This document shows positions 52,605 to 61,876 of a DNA stretch of 64,000 nt, in pieces. Every line of letters begins with the position of its first letter. Positions within the stretch are counted from its first letter, which is position 1. The notes under the pieces were generated by a model, which was not told the origin of the DNA, made no database searches, and saw nothing but the letters and a program-made list of their open reading frames with translations. The DNA comes from an uncultured Lachnospiraceae bacterium (GTDB taxonomy: Bacteria > Bacillota > Clostridia > Lachnospirales > Lachnospiraceae). A program made the position numbers and the translations under genes. Where the stretch lies: assembly GCA_910583615.1 (NCBI GenBank), contig CAJTXP010000019.1, positions 9,741-73,740 of the forward strand. The letters run 5' to 3'.

Positions 52605-53633
52605 TCAATCAGCCATTTTTACTGAATTTCTCATTTTCTCAACAAAGTACCGAAACAGCTCTCTGTCAGGAGCTGAATACAGCATATGAAAAAACATACA
52701 CTGTCCCTTCGAAAATCTTTCCATATATCTGTTTTCCCTATAATCAGGTACACATTTCCTGACAAATTCACCCAGCAGACGAAAATATGAAAAAGACTGC
52801 CGGTCATGCTCATATATGATACGTCCCAGAAGGTTAACCGTACTGTATAAAAGATCATATTCCATTTCTTCACGAAATTCCTGCAAAATACCCCGCTTAT
52901 GGTAATCCGCCCATTTCATGGACTGTACCGTCAGCCAGTCCATATGATAATCCATATTTTCAGAATGAAGAACAGAACCATTATTTACAAAATAGTGATA
53001 TAACGGTTTATTTACAAAGCAGATGTTCACTGCATAAATATGCAGAAGCGGCATCCAGTACTCATCCTCGTAAGTCAGGCCTTCCGGAAAATATATCTCA
53101 TGGTCCACAAGAAAATCTCTTCGAATCAGTTTCCCCCATGCAGCTATACTTAATCCTTTATTCATGAGCATCTGTTTTGTTATTTCTTTTGTGTCAGCTG
53201 TGATATACTGTTCCTGGCTTTCCGGCTCCTGCTCAAAATAAACAAGAGAATCCGACCGGTCCGATCTCCAGCTGCAGGCAGCCACATCACAGCTATACTG
53301 TACTGCAGCTTTATAAAGCCGTTCCAGATAATCCGGCTCAAGCCAGTCGTCTGCATCCACATACGCAATCCATTCAGAAGATGCAGTGAAAAGTCCGATG
53401 TTTCTGGCGGCTCCCTGCCTTCTGTTTACCTCCTGCCGGATCAGCAGAATATGATCCGGATAGAGCTGCTCCCATCTTAGCAGACAATTCCTTGTATCAT
53501 CTGCAGATGCATCATCAATACATATAATTTCCAATGCATCCATTCCAATTGTCTGTGCGACAACAGAAGTCATACACCTGTCAATGAAGGATGCCACATT
53601 GTAACAGGGAATGATTACACTTATTTTCCGCAC
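52605..53633 (-). CDS. GT2 glycosyltransferase, array copy C
   Basis: 342 residues, starting at a GTG (53633) with AGGGGGAA upstream and no usable ATG nearer. Core motifs: RKISVIIPCYNVASFIDRCM, ICIDDASADDTRNCLL, RQEVNRRQGAARNIGLF and YVDADDWLEPDYLERLY. A stretch with RSDRSDSLVYFEQEPESQEQ near residue 130 is more divergent. It begins module 2 of the array, downstream of CgeB copy D, and shares most with copy B. Confidence 0.82.
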   Translation of the reverse strand: MRKISVIIPCYNVASFIDRCMTSVVAQTIGMDALEIICIDDASADDTRNCLLRWEQLYPDHILLIRQEVNRRQGAARNIGLFTASSEWIAYVDADDWLEPDYLERLYKAAVQYSCDVAACSWRSDRSDSLVYFEQEPESQEQYITADTKEITKQMLMNKGLSIAAWGKLIRRDFLVDHEIYFPEGLTYEDEYWMPLLHIYAVNICFVNKPLYHYFVNNGSVLHSENMDYHMDWLTVQSMKWADYHKRGILQEFREEMEYDLLYSTVNLLGRIIYEHDRQSFSYFRLLGEFVRKCVPDYRENRYMERFSKGQCMFFHMLYSAPDRELFRYFVEKMRNSVKMAD

Positions 53634-53669
53634 TTGTTTCCCCCTGACCTTACTTTCGTCTATCAGTTC

Positions 53670-54830
53670 TCATTTTTCCTGTTGAGCAAGCATCTCTCTT
53701 ACCCGATGCCTGTATGTATGACTGCCTGCAACCTTGTCATGTCCGTTTTTGGCAATTGCATTCCGCTCGTCTTCATGAATGAGATAATAATCAACTTTCT
53801 GCAACAAATCCTCTTTGTTTTCAAAAAAAACAAAATCTTCACCTGGCACAAAATAATCCAGAAAATCGCTCTGAAAATTACTGAGCAAAAATCCTCCGCT
53901 GCCCATAATATCCATTGCCCGCAGCGGAATACCACTGCGAATACCTCTCAGGCTGATGTTCAGATTGATTCTGCTTGTCTTAAAAACCAGGGGCATCTCA
54001 GTATAATAATCCACAGGACCATGATTGCATACATAATTCATGGAGAAATCTTTTCCCCATGTAAACAGATCAACAAGATGCCTGTCCGCAATTGCCTCCA
54101 GTAAATCCAGACGCTCCAACGCCGTAATCCTGCGGTTGAGTATATGTGCATACAGATATTCTCTGGTCTCTATACTGTCCGGACGTATCTGTACCGGAAG
54201 TATCTTCCACAGTTCATCAATCACAGGAGGCAGCAGTTCCTCTACAAAATTATATCCCTGTATTTTCAGCTGCGCATTCATAAGACCTGACAAATATCCC
54301 TTTTCATAGCCTGATAAAACAGACATCACCTGATCAATATAAGTGTCCTGCGGATCCTCCACATAAAATGAGCCCACAAATGAAATATCATAAGACTCCA
54401 GCAGCTTTGAATGATCCGTCATGGAATCCAGGCGCTCCACATTCGCTGCCATTGGCATATACCGGACTGTGGTAATACCGGCATGACAGAATTCACGGTA
54501 CAGAGTTTTGTCAAAAATATAAACCGTATTACAGGGATTCACAATCGTGACGGAACAGAGTTCTCTGCATGGGCTGTCATAGATCCATGAAATATATCGG
54601 ATATCCTCTTTTTGGCATACCTCAGAAATTACCGGAAAATAATCCACAGAAAAGACAATATCCGGAACTTCTTTATTTAAAATCGCACACAGCCGGTCTG
54701 CAGTTTCCAAAACAGGAAGTCCATCATGAATAATAAGGGGAAAGCATACCAGACTGTGTCCTTCTGCAATAAAAGCCGCTTTTAAATCATTCTTTCCGAT
54801 ACTGCTCCATTCGGCAAACAGAACTTTCAT
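53670..54830 (-). CDS. CgeB-like glycosyltransferase, array copy D
   Basis: 386 residues with MKVLFAEWSSIGKNDLKAAF, FSVDYFPVISEVCQK, YDSPCRELCSVTIVNPC and a variable insert VEDPQDTYIDQVM near residue 160. The C-terminal domain has NHGPVDYYTEMP and DIMGSGGFLLSNFQSDFLDY, and ends HTYRHRVREMLAQQEK. The ATG at 54830 overlaps the stop of copy E (ATGA), so the pair is translationally coupled. Confidence 0.82.
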   Translation of the reverse strand: MKVLFAEWSSIGKNDLKAAFIAEGHSLVCFPLIIHDGLPVLETADRLCAILNKEVPDIVFSVDYFPVISEVCQKEDIRYISWIYDSPCRELCSVTIVNPCNTVYIFDKTLYREFCHAGITTVRYMPMAANVERLDSMTDHSKLLESYDISFVGSFYVEDPQDTYIDQVMSVLSGYEKGYLSGLMNAQLKIQGYNFVEELLPPVIDELWKILPVQIRPDSIETREYLYAHILNRRITALERLDLLEAIADRHLVDLFTWGKDFSMNYVCNHGPVDYYTEMPLVFKTSRINLNISLRGIRSGIPLRAMDIMGSGGFLLSNFQSDFLDYFVPGEDFVFFENKEDLLQKVDYYLIHEDERNAIAKNGHDKVAGSHTYRHRVREMLAQQEK

Positions 54831-55987
54831 TCAGCAAACATCTCCCTGATCCGATGCCTGTACGTGTGTCCGGCGGCAATTTTATCATGCCCGTTTCTGG
54901 CAATCGCACGCCGTTCATCGTCATGGCACAGATAATAATCAATCTTCCGCAGCAGATCCTCTTTGCTGTCATAAAATACAAAATCTTCTCCTGGTACAAA
55001 GAAATCCAGAAATTCACTCTGAAAATTACTGAGCAGAAATCCTCCGCAGCCCATGATATCGATCGCCCGCAGCGGAATACCGCTTTTAATACTGCGCAGC
55101 GTAATATTCAGATTAATCTTACTCTGTTTAAATACCAGCGGCATTTCATAATCATAATTCACTTCCCCGTGGTTACATATATTCGGCAATTCCAGCTCTT
55201 TCACGTGCGTAAAAAGATCAACAGTATGTTTCTCTGCAACAGCCTCCAGCAGATCCATGCGTTCGATTGCCGTAATCCTGCGATTGATCACATACTGTGC
55301 AAAATTATGTTCCAGAGAATCCAGACCGTCCGGTGTAAGCTCCATTGGATAAGCTTTCTGCAATTCATTAACCACAGGGGACAGCAGTTCTTCAATAAAA
55401 TTATACCCATATATTTTGAGCTGCGCCGCCATCAACGCATCCAGATATCCTCGTACATAATTCGGTAAAGCAGGCATCATCTCATCGATCAAATTATAAT
55501 TTTCTACATAAAGAGAACCAACAAATGAAATATCGCAGGCAAAAGACGTATCAGCCGCAGAGCCTGCCATAACTGTATCCAGGCGCTCGGTATTTGCTGC
55601 GAGTGGCATATAATGAACAGTCGGAATCCCTGCATTATGAAATTCCTGATATACCTCTTTGTCGAATACATAAACTGTATTGCATGGATATATAACAGTT
55701 GCTGAATACAGCAGAATATGTGGCCAGTCATAAGTCCAAGAAATATATCGGACCTGTTCTCTTCTGCAGACTTTGGAAATAACCGGAAAAAAGTCAATCG
55801 AAAATACTGCATCCGGCGTTTCTTTCCGTAATACAGAATGCAGCTTCTCTTCCACCTCAGGATCATGCCTGAGTCCTGTTTTTCTAAAATCAAAGGGGAA
55901 ACAGACAAGCTGATGTCCTTCCGCTGTAAAAGCCTCCTTTATATCTTTCCTCCCATAGCTGTCCCATTCAATTAACAGTATCTTCAT
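54827..55987 (-). CDS. CgeB-like glycosyltransferase, array copy E
   Basis: 386 residues: MKILLIEWDSYGRKDIKEAF, FSIDFFPVISKVCRR and WTYDWPHILLYSATVIYPC. The tryptophan in YDWP replaces the usual Ser, an array-unique change near the substrate site. NHGEVNYDYEMP and DIMGCGGFLLSNFQSEFLDF follow. I chose the ATG at 55987, preceded by AAAGGAAAATGT, in favour of an upstream GTG at 56002. Confidence 0.82.
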   Translation of the reverse strand: MKILLIEWDSYGRKDIKEAFTAEGHQLVCFPFDFRKTGLRHDPEVEEKLHSVLRKETPDAVFSIDFFPVISKVCRREQVRYISWTYDWPHILLYSATVIYPCNTVYVFDKEVYQEFHNAGIPTVHYMPLAANTERLDTVMAGSAADTSFACDISFVGSLYVENYNLIDEMMPALPNYVRGYLDALMAAQLKIYGYNFIEELLSPVVNELQKAYPMELTPDGLDSLEHNFAQYVINRRITAIERMDLLEAVAEKHTVDLFTHVKELELPNICNHGEVNYDYEMPLVFKQSKINLNITLRSIKSGIPLRAIDIMGCGGFLLSNFQSEFLDFFVPGEDFVFYDSKEDLLRKIDYYLCHDDERRAIARNGHDKIAAGHTYRHRIREMFAE

Positions 55988-56011
55988 ACATTTTCCTTTC
56001 ACTGTTTTCAG

Positions 56012-57043
56012 TTACTGGTTCTGCCAGTACTGCTTTGCCTGTTCAACCACTCTTAAAAATTCTGCTCTGTCAGCAGGTGCATACAGCGCCTCCAGAAAAA
56101 CTCCGTATATCCCGGTCAGATTCTTTGCATATCTGTTCTCTCTGTAATCCGGAACCTGTTCCCGTATCATCTCTCTCACCAGCTGAAAAAAAGAAAAAGA
56201 CGGCTCTTCATACCTCAGTATTATCACCTTCATGAGCCCCACCGCATCCTGAAAACAGTCATACTCCAGTTCTTCGCGATATTCCCGCAGAAGACCGCGT
56301 CTTTTGTATTCTGCCCACTTTATCAGCCAGACAGTTACCCAGTCCATATGATAATCCGCATTTTTAACAAGAATCGTTGAATGATAATTCACAAAATAGT
56401 GATACAGTTTTTTCTGTATAATATATACCTCTGTTGTATATGCATGCAGCATTGGAACCCAATAATGGTCTTCATAGGTCAGATCCTCAGGAAAATAAAT
56501 CTGAAAATCTGTAAGAAGGCCTTTGCGTATGATCTTTCCCCATGCTGCTTCTCCTACAGCCGACATGGAAATCAACTGCTTTTTTGTCTCTTCTGTATCT
56601 GCTACAATATACAGATCCTCGCCGTTTTCTCTTTCCTTTTCATCAAAATAGACAAGACCATCTGAAAAATCCCTCTCTGCATCGCAGCATACCACATCAC
56701 AGCTGTACTTCTGTACCGGTCCATACAACAATTCAAAGTAATCCGGTTCCAGCCAGTCATCCCCGTCCACAAATGCAATCCATTCAGCTGATGCATACTG
56801 AAGCCCGATATTCCTGGCTGTCCCCTGCCTTCTGTTTACTTCCTGCTGTATTAACAGAATCTGATCCGGCAAAAGCTTCTCCCATCTCTGTAAATGCGCC
56901 CAGGTATCATCTGTAGAAGCATCGTCAATACAGATGATTTCCAGACTCTCCATCCCTATTGTCTGTGCCACAATTGACGTCATACATCTGTCGATATACG
57001 GCGCCACATTATAACATGGAATAATGATACTGATCTTCGGCAT
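56012..57043 (-). CDS. GT2 glycosyltransferase, array copy D
   Basis: 343 residues: PKISIIIPCYNVAPYIDRCM, ICIDDASTDDTWAHLQRW, QQEVNRRQGTARN and FVDGDDWLEPDYFELLY. The metal motif reads GDD, shared only with copy E; the others have ADD. TYEDHYWVPMLHAYTTEVY follows. The ATG at 57043 after GGAGGAATAT is chosen; the ATG at 57055 is in frame but would place the ribosome site inside the coding sequence. Confidence 0.82.
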   Translation of the reverse strand: MPKISIIIPCYNVAPYIDRCMTSIVAQTIGMESLEIICIDDASTDDTWAHLQRWEKLLPDQILLIQQEVNRRQGTARNIGLQYASAEWIAFVDGDDWLEPDYFELLYGPVQKYSCDVVCCDAERDFSDGLVYFDEKERENGEDLYIVADTEETKKQLISMSAVGEAAWGKIIRKGLLTDFQIYFPEDLTYEDHYWVPMLHAYTTEVYIIQKKLYHYFVNYHSTILVKNADYHMDWVTVWLIKWAEYKRRGLLREYREELEYDCFQDAVGLMKVIILRYEEPSFSFFQLVREMIREQVPDYRENRYAKNLTGIYGVFLEALYAPADRAEFLRVVEQAKQYWQNQ

Positions 57044-57077
57044 ATATTCCTCCATTCCAAAGCCATGACATTCTCTG

Positions 57078-58115
57078 TCATATATCGCCCCAACTCTCTT
57101 TGATCTGATTTACCATCTGATCAAATTCCACTCTGTCAGCCGCAGAGTACAGTGCCTCCAAAAGCAGATGGGAAACTCCTGTCAGTTCTGCAGTATATGG
57201 ATTTCTTTTATAATCCGGTACAAACTCTTTTACAAGCTCTCTTTCCAGATGGAAAAGAGAAAATGGCGGCTTATCATATCGTAAGATAAGATTTTTCACA
57301 AAACGTATAGCATCGCGCAGCATATCATATTCTACTTCCCGACGATACTCCCGGAATAATCCCCGTCTCCTGTACTCCGCCCATTTCATCACCTGAACTG
57401 TAATCCAGTCTACATGGTGATCCGCATTGCGGGAAGTCACAGTGGACTGGGAATTTGCGAAATAATGATACAGCTTTTCTCCCACCCCATACATACCTGC
57501 CATGTGCACATGTAACAGTGAAGTCCAATAAAGGTCCTCATAAACCAGATCCTCTGGAAAATAAATCTGAAAATCCGTGAGCAGCTTCTTGCGAACAATC
57601 TTTCCCCAAACAGTTTCACCCGCAATCAAACTTACAATCAGCAGATTTCTCTTCTCCTTTGTATCCGCTGTAACATACAGATCATCTTCAACTCTTCTGC
57701 TCTCTCTGTCAAAATATACAAGAGCGTCTGAGGCATCCCTGCACCCGCCGTCTGCACAGAAGACCACATCACAATCATACTGCACTGTATGTCTGTAAAG
57801 CTGTTCAAAATAATCCGGTTCCAGCCAGTCATCCCCGTCCACAAAGCTGATCCAGTCAGCCGATGCGTAAACAAGTCCGAGATTTCTGGCCGCCCCCTGT
57901 CTTCTGTTTATCTCCTGCTGTATTAAGATTACATGATCCGGAAAAGCCCGTTCCCATTTCCGGAGATGCGCCCAGGTATCATCTGTGGACGCATCGTCAA
58001 CACAGATGATCTCCAGACTCTCCATCCCGATCGTCTGGACTGCAATGGAACTCATACACCTGTCAATATACGGCGCCACATTATAACACGGAATAATAAT
58101 ACTGATCTTCCGCAT
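57078..58115 (-). CDS. GT2 glycosyltransferase, array copy E
   Basis: 345 residues with RKISIIIPCYNVAPYIDRCM, ICVDDASTDDTWAHLRKW, QQEINRRQGAARNLGLVYAS and FVDGDDWLEPDYFEQLY. GACRDA-like cysteine-rich variation occurs near residue 125 (VFCADGGCRDASD). The VYEDLYWTSLLHVHMAG motif and the KWAEYRRRGLFREYRREVEY helix match copy D. GACAGGAGGAAAC precedes the ATG. With copy D and CgeB copies E and D it forms module 1. Confidence 0.82.
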   Translation of the reverse strand: MRKISIIIPCYNVAPYIDRCMSSIAVQTIGMESLEIICVDDASTDDTWAHLRKWERAFPDHVILIQQEINRRQGAARNLGLVYASADWISFVDGDDWLEPDYFEQLYRHTVQYDCDVVFCADGGCRDASDALVYFDRESRRVEDDLYVTADTKEKRNLLIVSLIAGETVWGKIVRKKLLTDFQIYFPEDLVYEDLYWTSLLHVHMAGMYGVGEKLYHYFANSQSTVTSRNADHHVDWITVQVMKWAEYRRRGLFREYRREVEYDMLRDAIRFVKNLILRYDKPPFSLFHLERELVKEFVPDYKRNPYTAELTGVSHLLLEALYSAADRVEFDQMVNQIKESWGDI

Positions 58116-58156
58116 AAGTTTCCTCCTGTCCCAAATACGCTGTCAGATCAGAGAAA

Positions 58157-59206
58157 TTATCTCTGTGTACACTCCATCATAAACTGATTTGCCTCCTGTA
58201 CGCTCTCATCCGTAATTTCCATGGTCAGCCATTCCTGAAGCAGATCATTCCAGACCCTGTTGTCCGGATTGCTGTCATCTTTCAGATAAACATTCTGCAG
58301 AACAGCCGGAAACAGTTTTTTCACAGAATCTGTCAGAAATTTCCATTCTTCCTTTTTCAAAACATACTCCGGATACAGCATGGCAAGCATATAGCCAATC
58401 CCCAGTCTGAGAAACAGATATTCAAGCTCCTGATCATACTTCTGCAATAATCCTTTTTGTTCCAGATCTCCTACAAGGAGTACCCATACCCGAAGATTAT
58501 CCCATTTATGTTTTTTCCCCCAGTCACTGCGTATAGTACTGCCCGGTGATACATAATAGACATAAAGCCGCTCATCCAGGAAATAATATCTTCCGGCATA
58601 TAATCTTGCCGGCAATGCAAAATATATTTCTTCAAAAATCAGGTGTTCCGGAAACACAATATGATTTTCCCGAATCATGGACAATCTGTACAGTTTGTTC
58701 TGTGAGCCGTAATCCCCTTTTTTTAAATCCAGAATAAATTCTTTTCTCTTTTCTTCTGTGTCCAGTTCAATCAGATGACTGCCATTACCCTGTTCCAGTG
58801 CTACGGAAATATCCCGTTCTCCCACATTGATTCTGTTGAACTCGACCACATCAGCATCATGTTCTTTTGCCGCACGGTAGCAGTGCTCCAGCGTTTCTTT
58901 CAATATCCAGTCATCTGCATCACAAAAGATCAGATATTCTCCGCCTGCGTAAAATACACCTGCATTCCTTGCTCCTCCCTGCCGCAGATTCCGCTCCAGA
59001 AACACAGCCACAATCGTATCAGGAAAACGCAGTTCATAGTCCACTATCAGATCACGTGTCGCACCATTATCCGTGGAAGCGTCATCCACCAGAATGATCT
59101 CCATATTCTCAATTCCAATCGTCTGCTGGAGAAGATATTCCAGACATTGACCCAGATATTCTGATGCATTATAACATGGAATAACCACGCTGACCTTTTT
59201 TCCCAT
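58157..59206 (-). CDS. GT2 glycosyltransferase, array copy F (divergent)
   Basis: 349 residues, a GT2 enzyme but clearly apart from copies A-E: KKVSVVIPCYNASEYLGQCL, IILVDDASTDNGATRDL, LRQGGARNAGVFYAGGEYL and FCDADDWILKETLEH. The C-terminal half (LYRLSMIRENHIVFPEHLIF, then the ALPARLYAGRYYF strand) lacks the YED-YW motif of the other copies. GGAAGGAGAAAAA precedes the ATG. It lies beside a 155-base gap, the longest within the array, and is probably of separate origin. Confidence 0.82.
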   Translation of the reverse strand: MGKKVSVVIPCYNASEYLGQCLEYLLQQTIGIENMEIILVDDASTDNGATRDLIVDYELRFPDTIVAVFLERNLRQGGARNAGVFYAGGEYLIFCDADDWILKETLEHCYRAAKEHDADVVEFNRINVGERDISVALEQGNGSHLIELDTEEKRKEFILDLKKGDYGSQNKLYRLSMIRENHIVFPEHLIFEEIYFALPARLYAGRYYFLDERLYVYYVSPGSTIRSDWGKKHKWDNLRVWVLLVGDLEQKGLLQKYDQELEYLFLRLGIGYMLAMLYPEYVLKKEEWKFLTDSVKKLFPAVLQNVYLKDDSNPDNRVWNDLLQEWLTMEITDESVQEANQFMMECTQR

Positions 59207-59227
59207 TTTTTCTCCTTCCGATCCCGT

Positions 59228-59328
59228 ATACTCGTGATCATATTCATTTTCCGTTTCCTGTCCTGCATTGCTGCAGCGCTCACCCGTTATACATTTTTAC
59301 TCTGGCAAATGTTTTAGACCACGAGTAT
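59228..59328. repeat. Inverted repeat in the array's widest gap
   Basis: ATACTCGTG (59228-59236) and CACGAGTAT (59320-59328) are exact complements 83 bases apart in the 155-base gap between GT2 copy F and CgeB copy F. No gene, terminator or clear promoter was seen in the gap. The repeat could mark a mobile or recombination scar, or be chance. Confidence 0.4.
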
Positions 59329-59361
59329 AAATACCTGAAAACATGACGAACAAAACTGTAA

Positions 59362-60522
59362 TTATCCTAAATTGAGCATCTCTTTTACCCGGTGTCTGTA
59401 TGTATGCCCTGCACAAATCTTATGATGACCGTTCCTGGCAATTGCCTGACGTTCTTCTTCATGTTTCAGATAATAATCTGTTTTCTGCAGTAAGTCTTCT
59501 TTACTTTCATAAAAAACGAAATCCTCTCCCGGAATAAAAAAATCCAGAAAATCCGCCTGAAAATTACTCAGAAGAAAACCGCCGCTTCCCATGATGTCAA
59601 AAGCCCGGAGTGGAATACCGCTCCTGATGCTGCGAAGCGAAATATTCAGATTAATCCTGCTCTGATGAAAGATCAGCGGCATATCATAATCATAGTTCAC
59701 CGGACCATAATTACATGTATTGGACATAAAAAAATCTCTGTCATACGTAAAAAGATCAAGACCGTGCTTCCGGGCAACAGCACTTAACAAATCCATACGT
59801 TCTTCCGATGTGATTTTCTGATTGATGATATAATACGCATAGTAGTATTCCGGGCTCTCCATGCCGCCCGGCTGACGTTCGAACGGATATGAATGATATA
59901 AATCCTTCAGAACAGGCCCCAATACTTCCGGTATAAAATTATATCCCTGTATCCTTCGTTGGGCAGATATTATCCCTGTCAGATAACCTCTGGAATACTC
60001 TGAAACCGAAAGCATCATCTGCTGACAGGGACTGCTTTGATCTGTATAAAGAGATCCGACAAAAGAAACATCTCCGCACACAAACGGCAGTTCCCGACCT
60101 GAGGATATCACATGAGTCAGCCTTTCCGGATTAGCGGCCAACGGCAGATAATGAACCGTAGAAATACCGGCTCTTTGAAACTCCAGATATACCTCTTTAT
60201 CAAACACGCAGATTACATTGCATGTGTTAACTACCGTCTCAGAATAGAGACGAATATATGGACTGTCATACACCCAGGAAAGATACCGGATATTTTCCTT
60301 CATACAGACAGAAGAAACCACCGGAAAATAATTAAATGAAAAAACAAATTCCGGCACTTCCTTTCTCAATTTTAGAGACAGCCTTTCCTTAACATCCGGA
60401 TCATCATAGAGATCTCCACTGACAGAAAGAGGAAACAGAAGAATCTCATATCCTTCCGCAGCAAATGCCTCTTCTACATCTTCTTTTCCAAAACAGTCCC
60501 AGTCAATAAGCAGAACTTTCAT
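59362..60522 (-). CDS. CgeB-like glycosyltransferase, array copy F
   Basis: 386 residues: MKVLLIDWDCFGKEDVEEAF, FSFNYFPVVSSVCMK, YLSWVYDSPYIRLY, DVSFVGSLYTDQSS and CNYGPVNYDYDMP with NYG instead of NHG, the only array member with this change. The end keeps DIMGSGGFLLSNFQADFLDF and HTYRHRVKEML. Closest to copy G (both have FSFN and FPV(V/I)S). The ribosome site before the ATG at 60522 is weak (GAGGAAAGG about 14 bases away). Confidence 0.82.
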   Translation of the reverse strand: MKVLLIDWDCFGKEDVEEAFAAEGYEILLFPLSVSGDLYDDPDVKERLSLKLRKEVPEFVFSFNYFPVVSSVCMKENIRYLSWVYDSPYIRLYSETVVNTCNVICVFDKEVYLEFQRAGISTVHYLPLAANPERLTHVISSGRELPFVCGDVSFVGSLYTDQSSPCQQMMLSVSEYSRGYLTGIISAQRRIQGYNFIPEVLGPVLKDLYHSYPFERQPGGMESPEYYYAYYIINQKITSEERMDLLSAVARKHGLDLFTYDRDFFMSNTCNYGPVNYDYDMPLIFHQSRINLNISLRSIRSGIPLRAFDIMGSGGFLLSNFQADFLDFFIPGEDFVFYESKEDLLQKTDYYLKHEEERQAIARNGHHKICAGHTYRHRVKEMLNLG

Positions 60523-60558
60523 ATACGTCTGTTAAACCTTTCCTCTACACCAGTTATT

Positions 60559-61713
60559 TCATACCACAAGCATTTCCCTGACTCTGTGGCGATAGGTGTG
60601 CCCTGCAGCAACCTTGTCATATCCATTCCGGGCAATTGCCTGACGTTCTTTTTCATGATTCAGATAATAATCCGTCTTTCTCAAAAGATCTTCTCCGCTC
60701 TCATAAAAGACAAAATCTTCTTCAGGCACAAAATAATCCAGAAAATCTGCCTGAAAATTGCTCAGCAGAAAACCGCCGCTGCCCATAATGTCAAAAGCTC
60801 GAAGCGGAATTCCACTCTGAATACTTCTCAGAGAAATATTCAGATTGATTCTGCTTTTTTTAAATACAAGGGGCATTTCCTCCTCATAGTCAATGCTGCC
60901 ATGATTCCGCATGCCCGGTATGGACAAAGCCTGATCGGGAGTAAAGAGATCCAGTCCATATATACCTGCAACGGAAGAAAGCAGTTCCGCACGTTCCAGC
61001 GCCGTAATCTTACGATTAATCAGATACTGGGCATAAAACCACTCCATCGATTCCATTCCGTCTTCATTGCGGCTCATGGGAAAAGCCTGAAGCAGATCCT
61101 CCATAACAGGAGCCAGAATTTCCTGAATAAAATTATATCCCTGTACCTTTCTCTGCGCCGCCATCAGAGCATCCAGATACCCTTTCGCATAGTCTCTCAA
61201 ACCGGTCATCTGATCAAAAAAATTCCATCGCTCCGTGTAAAGAGAACCTACAAAAGAAACATCATATATATAAGTCGAAGCAGACGATCCATCTGCATCC
61301 ATCCGGTCCAGTCGTTCTGTATTTACTGCCATAGGCATATAATGTACCGTGTCAATACCACCGTGATGGAATTCCAGATATACTTCCTTATCAAAAACGT
61401 AAACTGTATTACAGGGATTAACAATGGCACAGGAATAAAGCATAATAGCCGGACTGTCATAAACCCATGAAATATATCTGACTCCTTCTGACTGGCATAC
61501 TCTGGATATTACCGGAAAAAAATTAAAAGAGAAAACAACATCCGGCACTTCCCTGTGCAGTGCCGAAGACAGCCTGCTCTCCACTTCCGGATTATGTCTG
61601 TGCTTTGCATGAATCGTAAAAGGAAAGCTGACAACCGTATGGCCCTCTGCCCTGAATGCTTCCTGCACATCCCGATTTCCATAACTCTCCCATTCAATAA
61701 ATAATACCTTCAT
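60559..61713 (-). CDS. CgeB-like glycosyltransferase, array copy G
   Basis: 384 residues, first gene of the array after flagellin: MKVLFIEWESYGNRDVQEAF, FSFNFFPVISRVCQSE, YISWVYDSPAIMLYSCAIVN and GSIDYEEEMP, where RNHGSIDY takes the place of NHGPVDY. The C-terminus has DIMGSGGFLLSNFQADFLDY and HTYRHRVREMLVV. I chose the ATG at 61713; the frame reaches 61758, but that is within the flagellin terminator. No good promoter was found, so transcription probably comes by readthrough from flagellin. Confidence 0.82.
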   Translation of the reverse strand: MKVLFIEWESYGNRDVQEAFRAEGHTVVSFPFTIHAKHRHNPEVESRLSSALHREVPDVVFSFNFFPVISRVCQSEGVRYISWVYDSPAIMLYSCAIVNPCNTVYVFDKEVYLEFHHGGIDTVHYMPMAVNTERLDRMDADGSSASTYIYDVSFVGSLYTERWNFFDQMTGLRDYAKGYLDALMAAQRKVQGYNFIQEILAPVMEDLLQAFPMSRNEDGMESMEWFYAQYLINRKITALERAELLSSVAGIYGLDLFTPDQALSIPGMRNHGSIDYEEEMPLVFKKSRINLNISLRSIQSGIPLRAFDIMGSGGFLLSNFQADFLDYFVPEEDFVFYESGEDLLRKTDYYLNHEKERQAIARNGYDKVAAGHTYRHRVREMLVV

Positions 61714-61756
61714 ATTTTCACTATAGCACTTCCTGTTACAGATAACAAGATACAAC

Positions 61757-61794
61757 AAAAGCTATTTCGCAGCTCTTGCTTTGAAATAGCTTTT
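61757..61794 (-). terminator. Flagellin terminator
   Basis: AAAAGCTATTTC and GAAATAGCTTTT form a 12-bp stem with a 14-base loop; the minus strand continues GTTGTATCTTG. It lies about 80 bases after the flagellin stop and 44 bases before CgeB copy G, and also has a U-run on the plus side. Confidence 0.78.
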
Positions 61795-61816
61795 TTGTTA
61801 CAAGGCCCTGTTTCCA

Positions 61817-61842
61817 TTGGGTCCGGCAACTGCCAGACCCAA
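61817..61842 (-). other. Hairpin in the flagellin 3' untranslated region
   Basis: TTGGGTCTGGC and GCCGGACCCAA (one G-U pair) form a strong stem with a four-base loop, 35 bases after the flagellin stop and before the terminator. No U-run follows. It may stabilise the message. Confidence 0.6.
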
Positions 61843-61876
61843 TATCAATGAAAAACTTCTTAAAATCCGCTGACTT

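Noticed and set aside
46939..61713. Regularly spaced repeats suggesting a CRISPR array
   Set aside because: The recurring DNA is the 3' coding end of paralogous genes at 1-3 kb intervals, not short repeats with spacers.
42764..61713. Pseudaminic or legionaminic acid pathway for flagellin modification
   Set aside because: No NeuB-, PseB-, PseI- or Maf-like gene is present; only transferases, a LicD, a methyltransferase and a GT11-like gene are seen.
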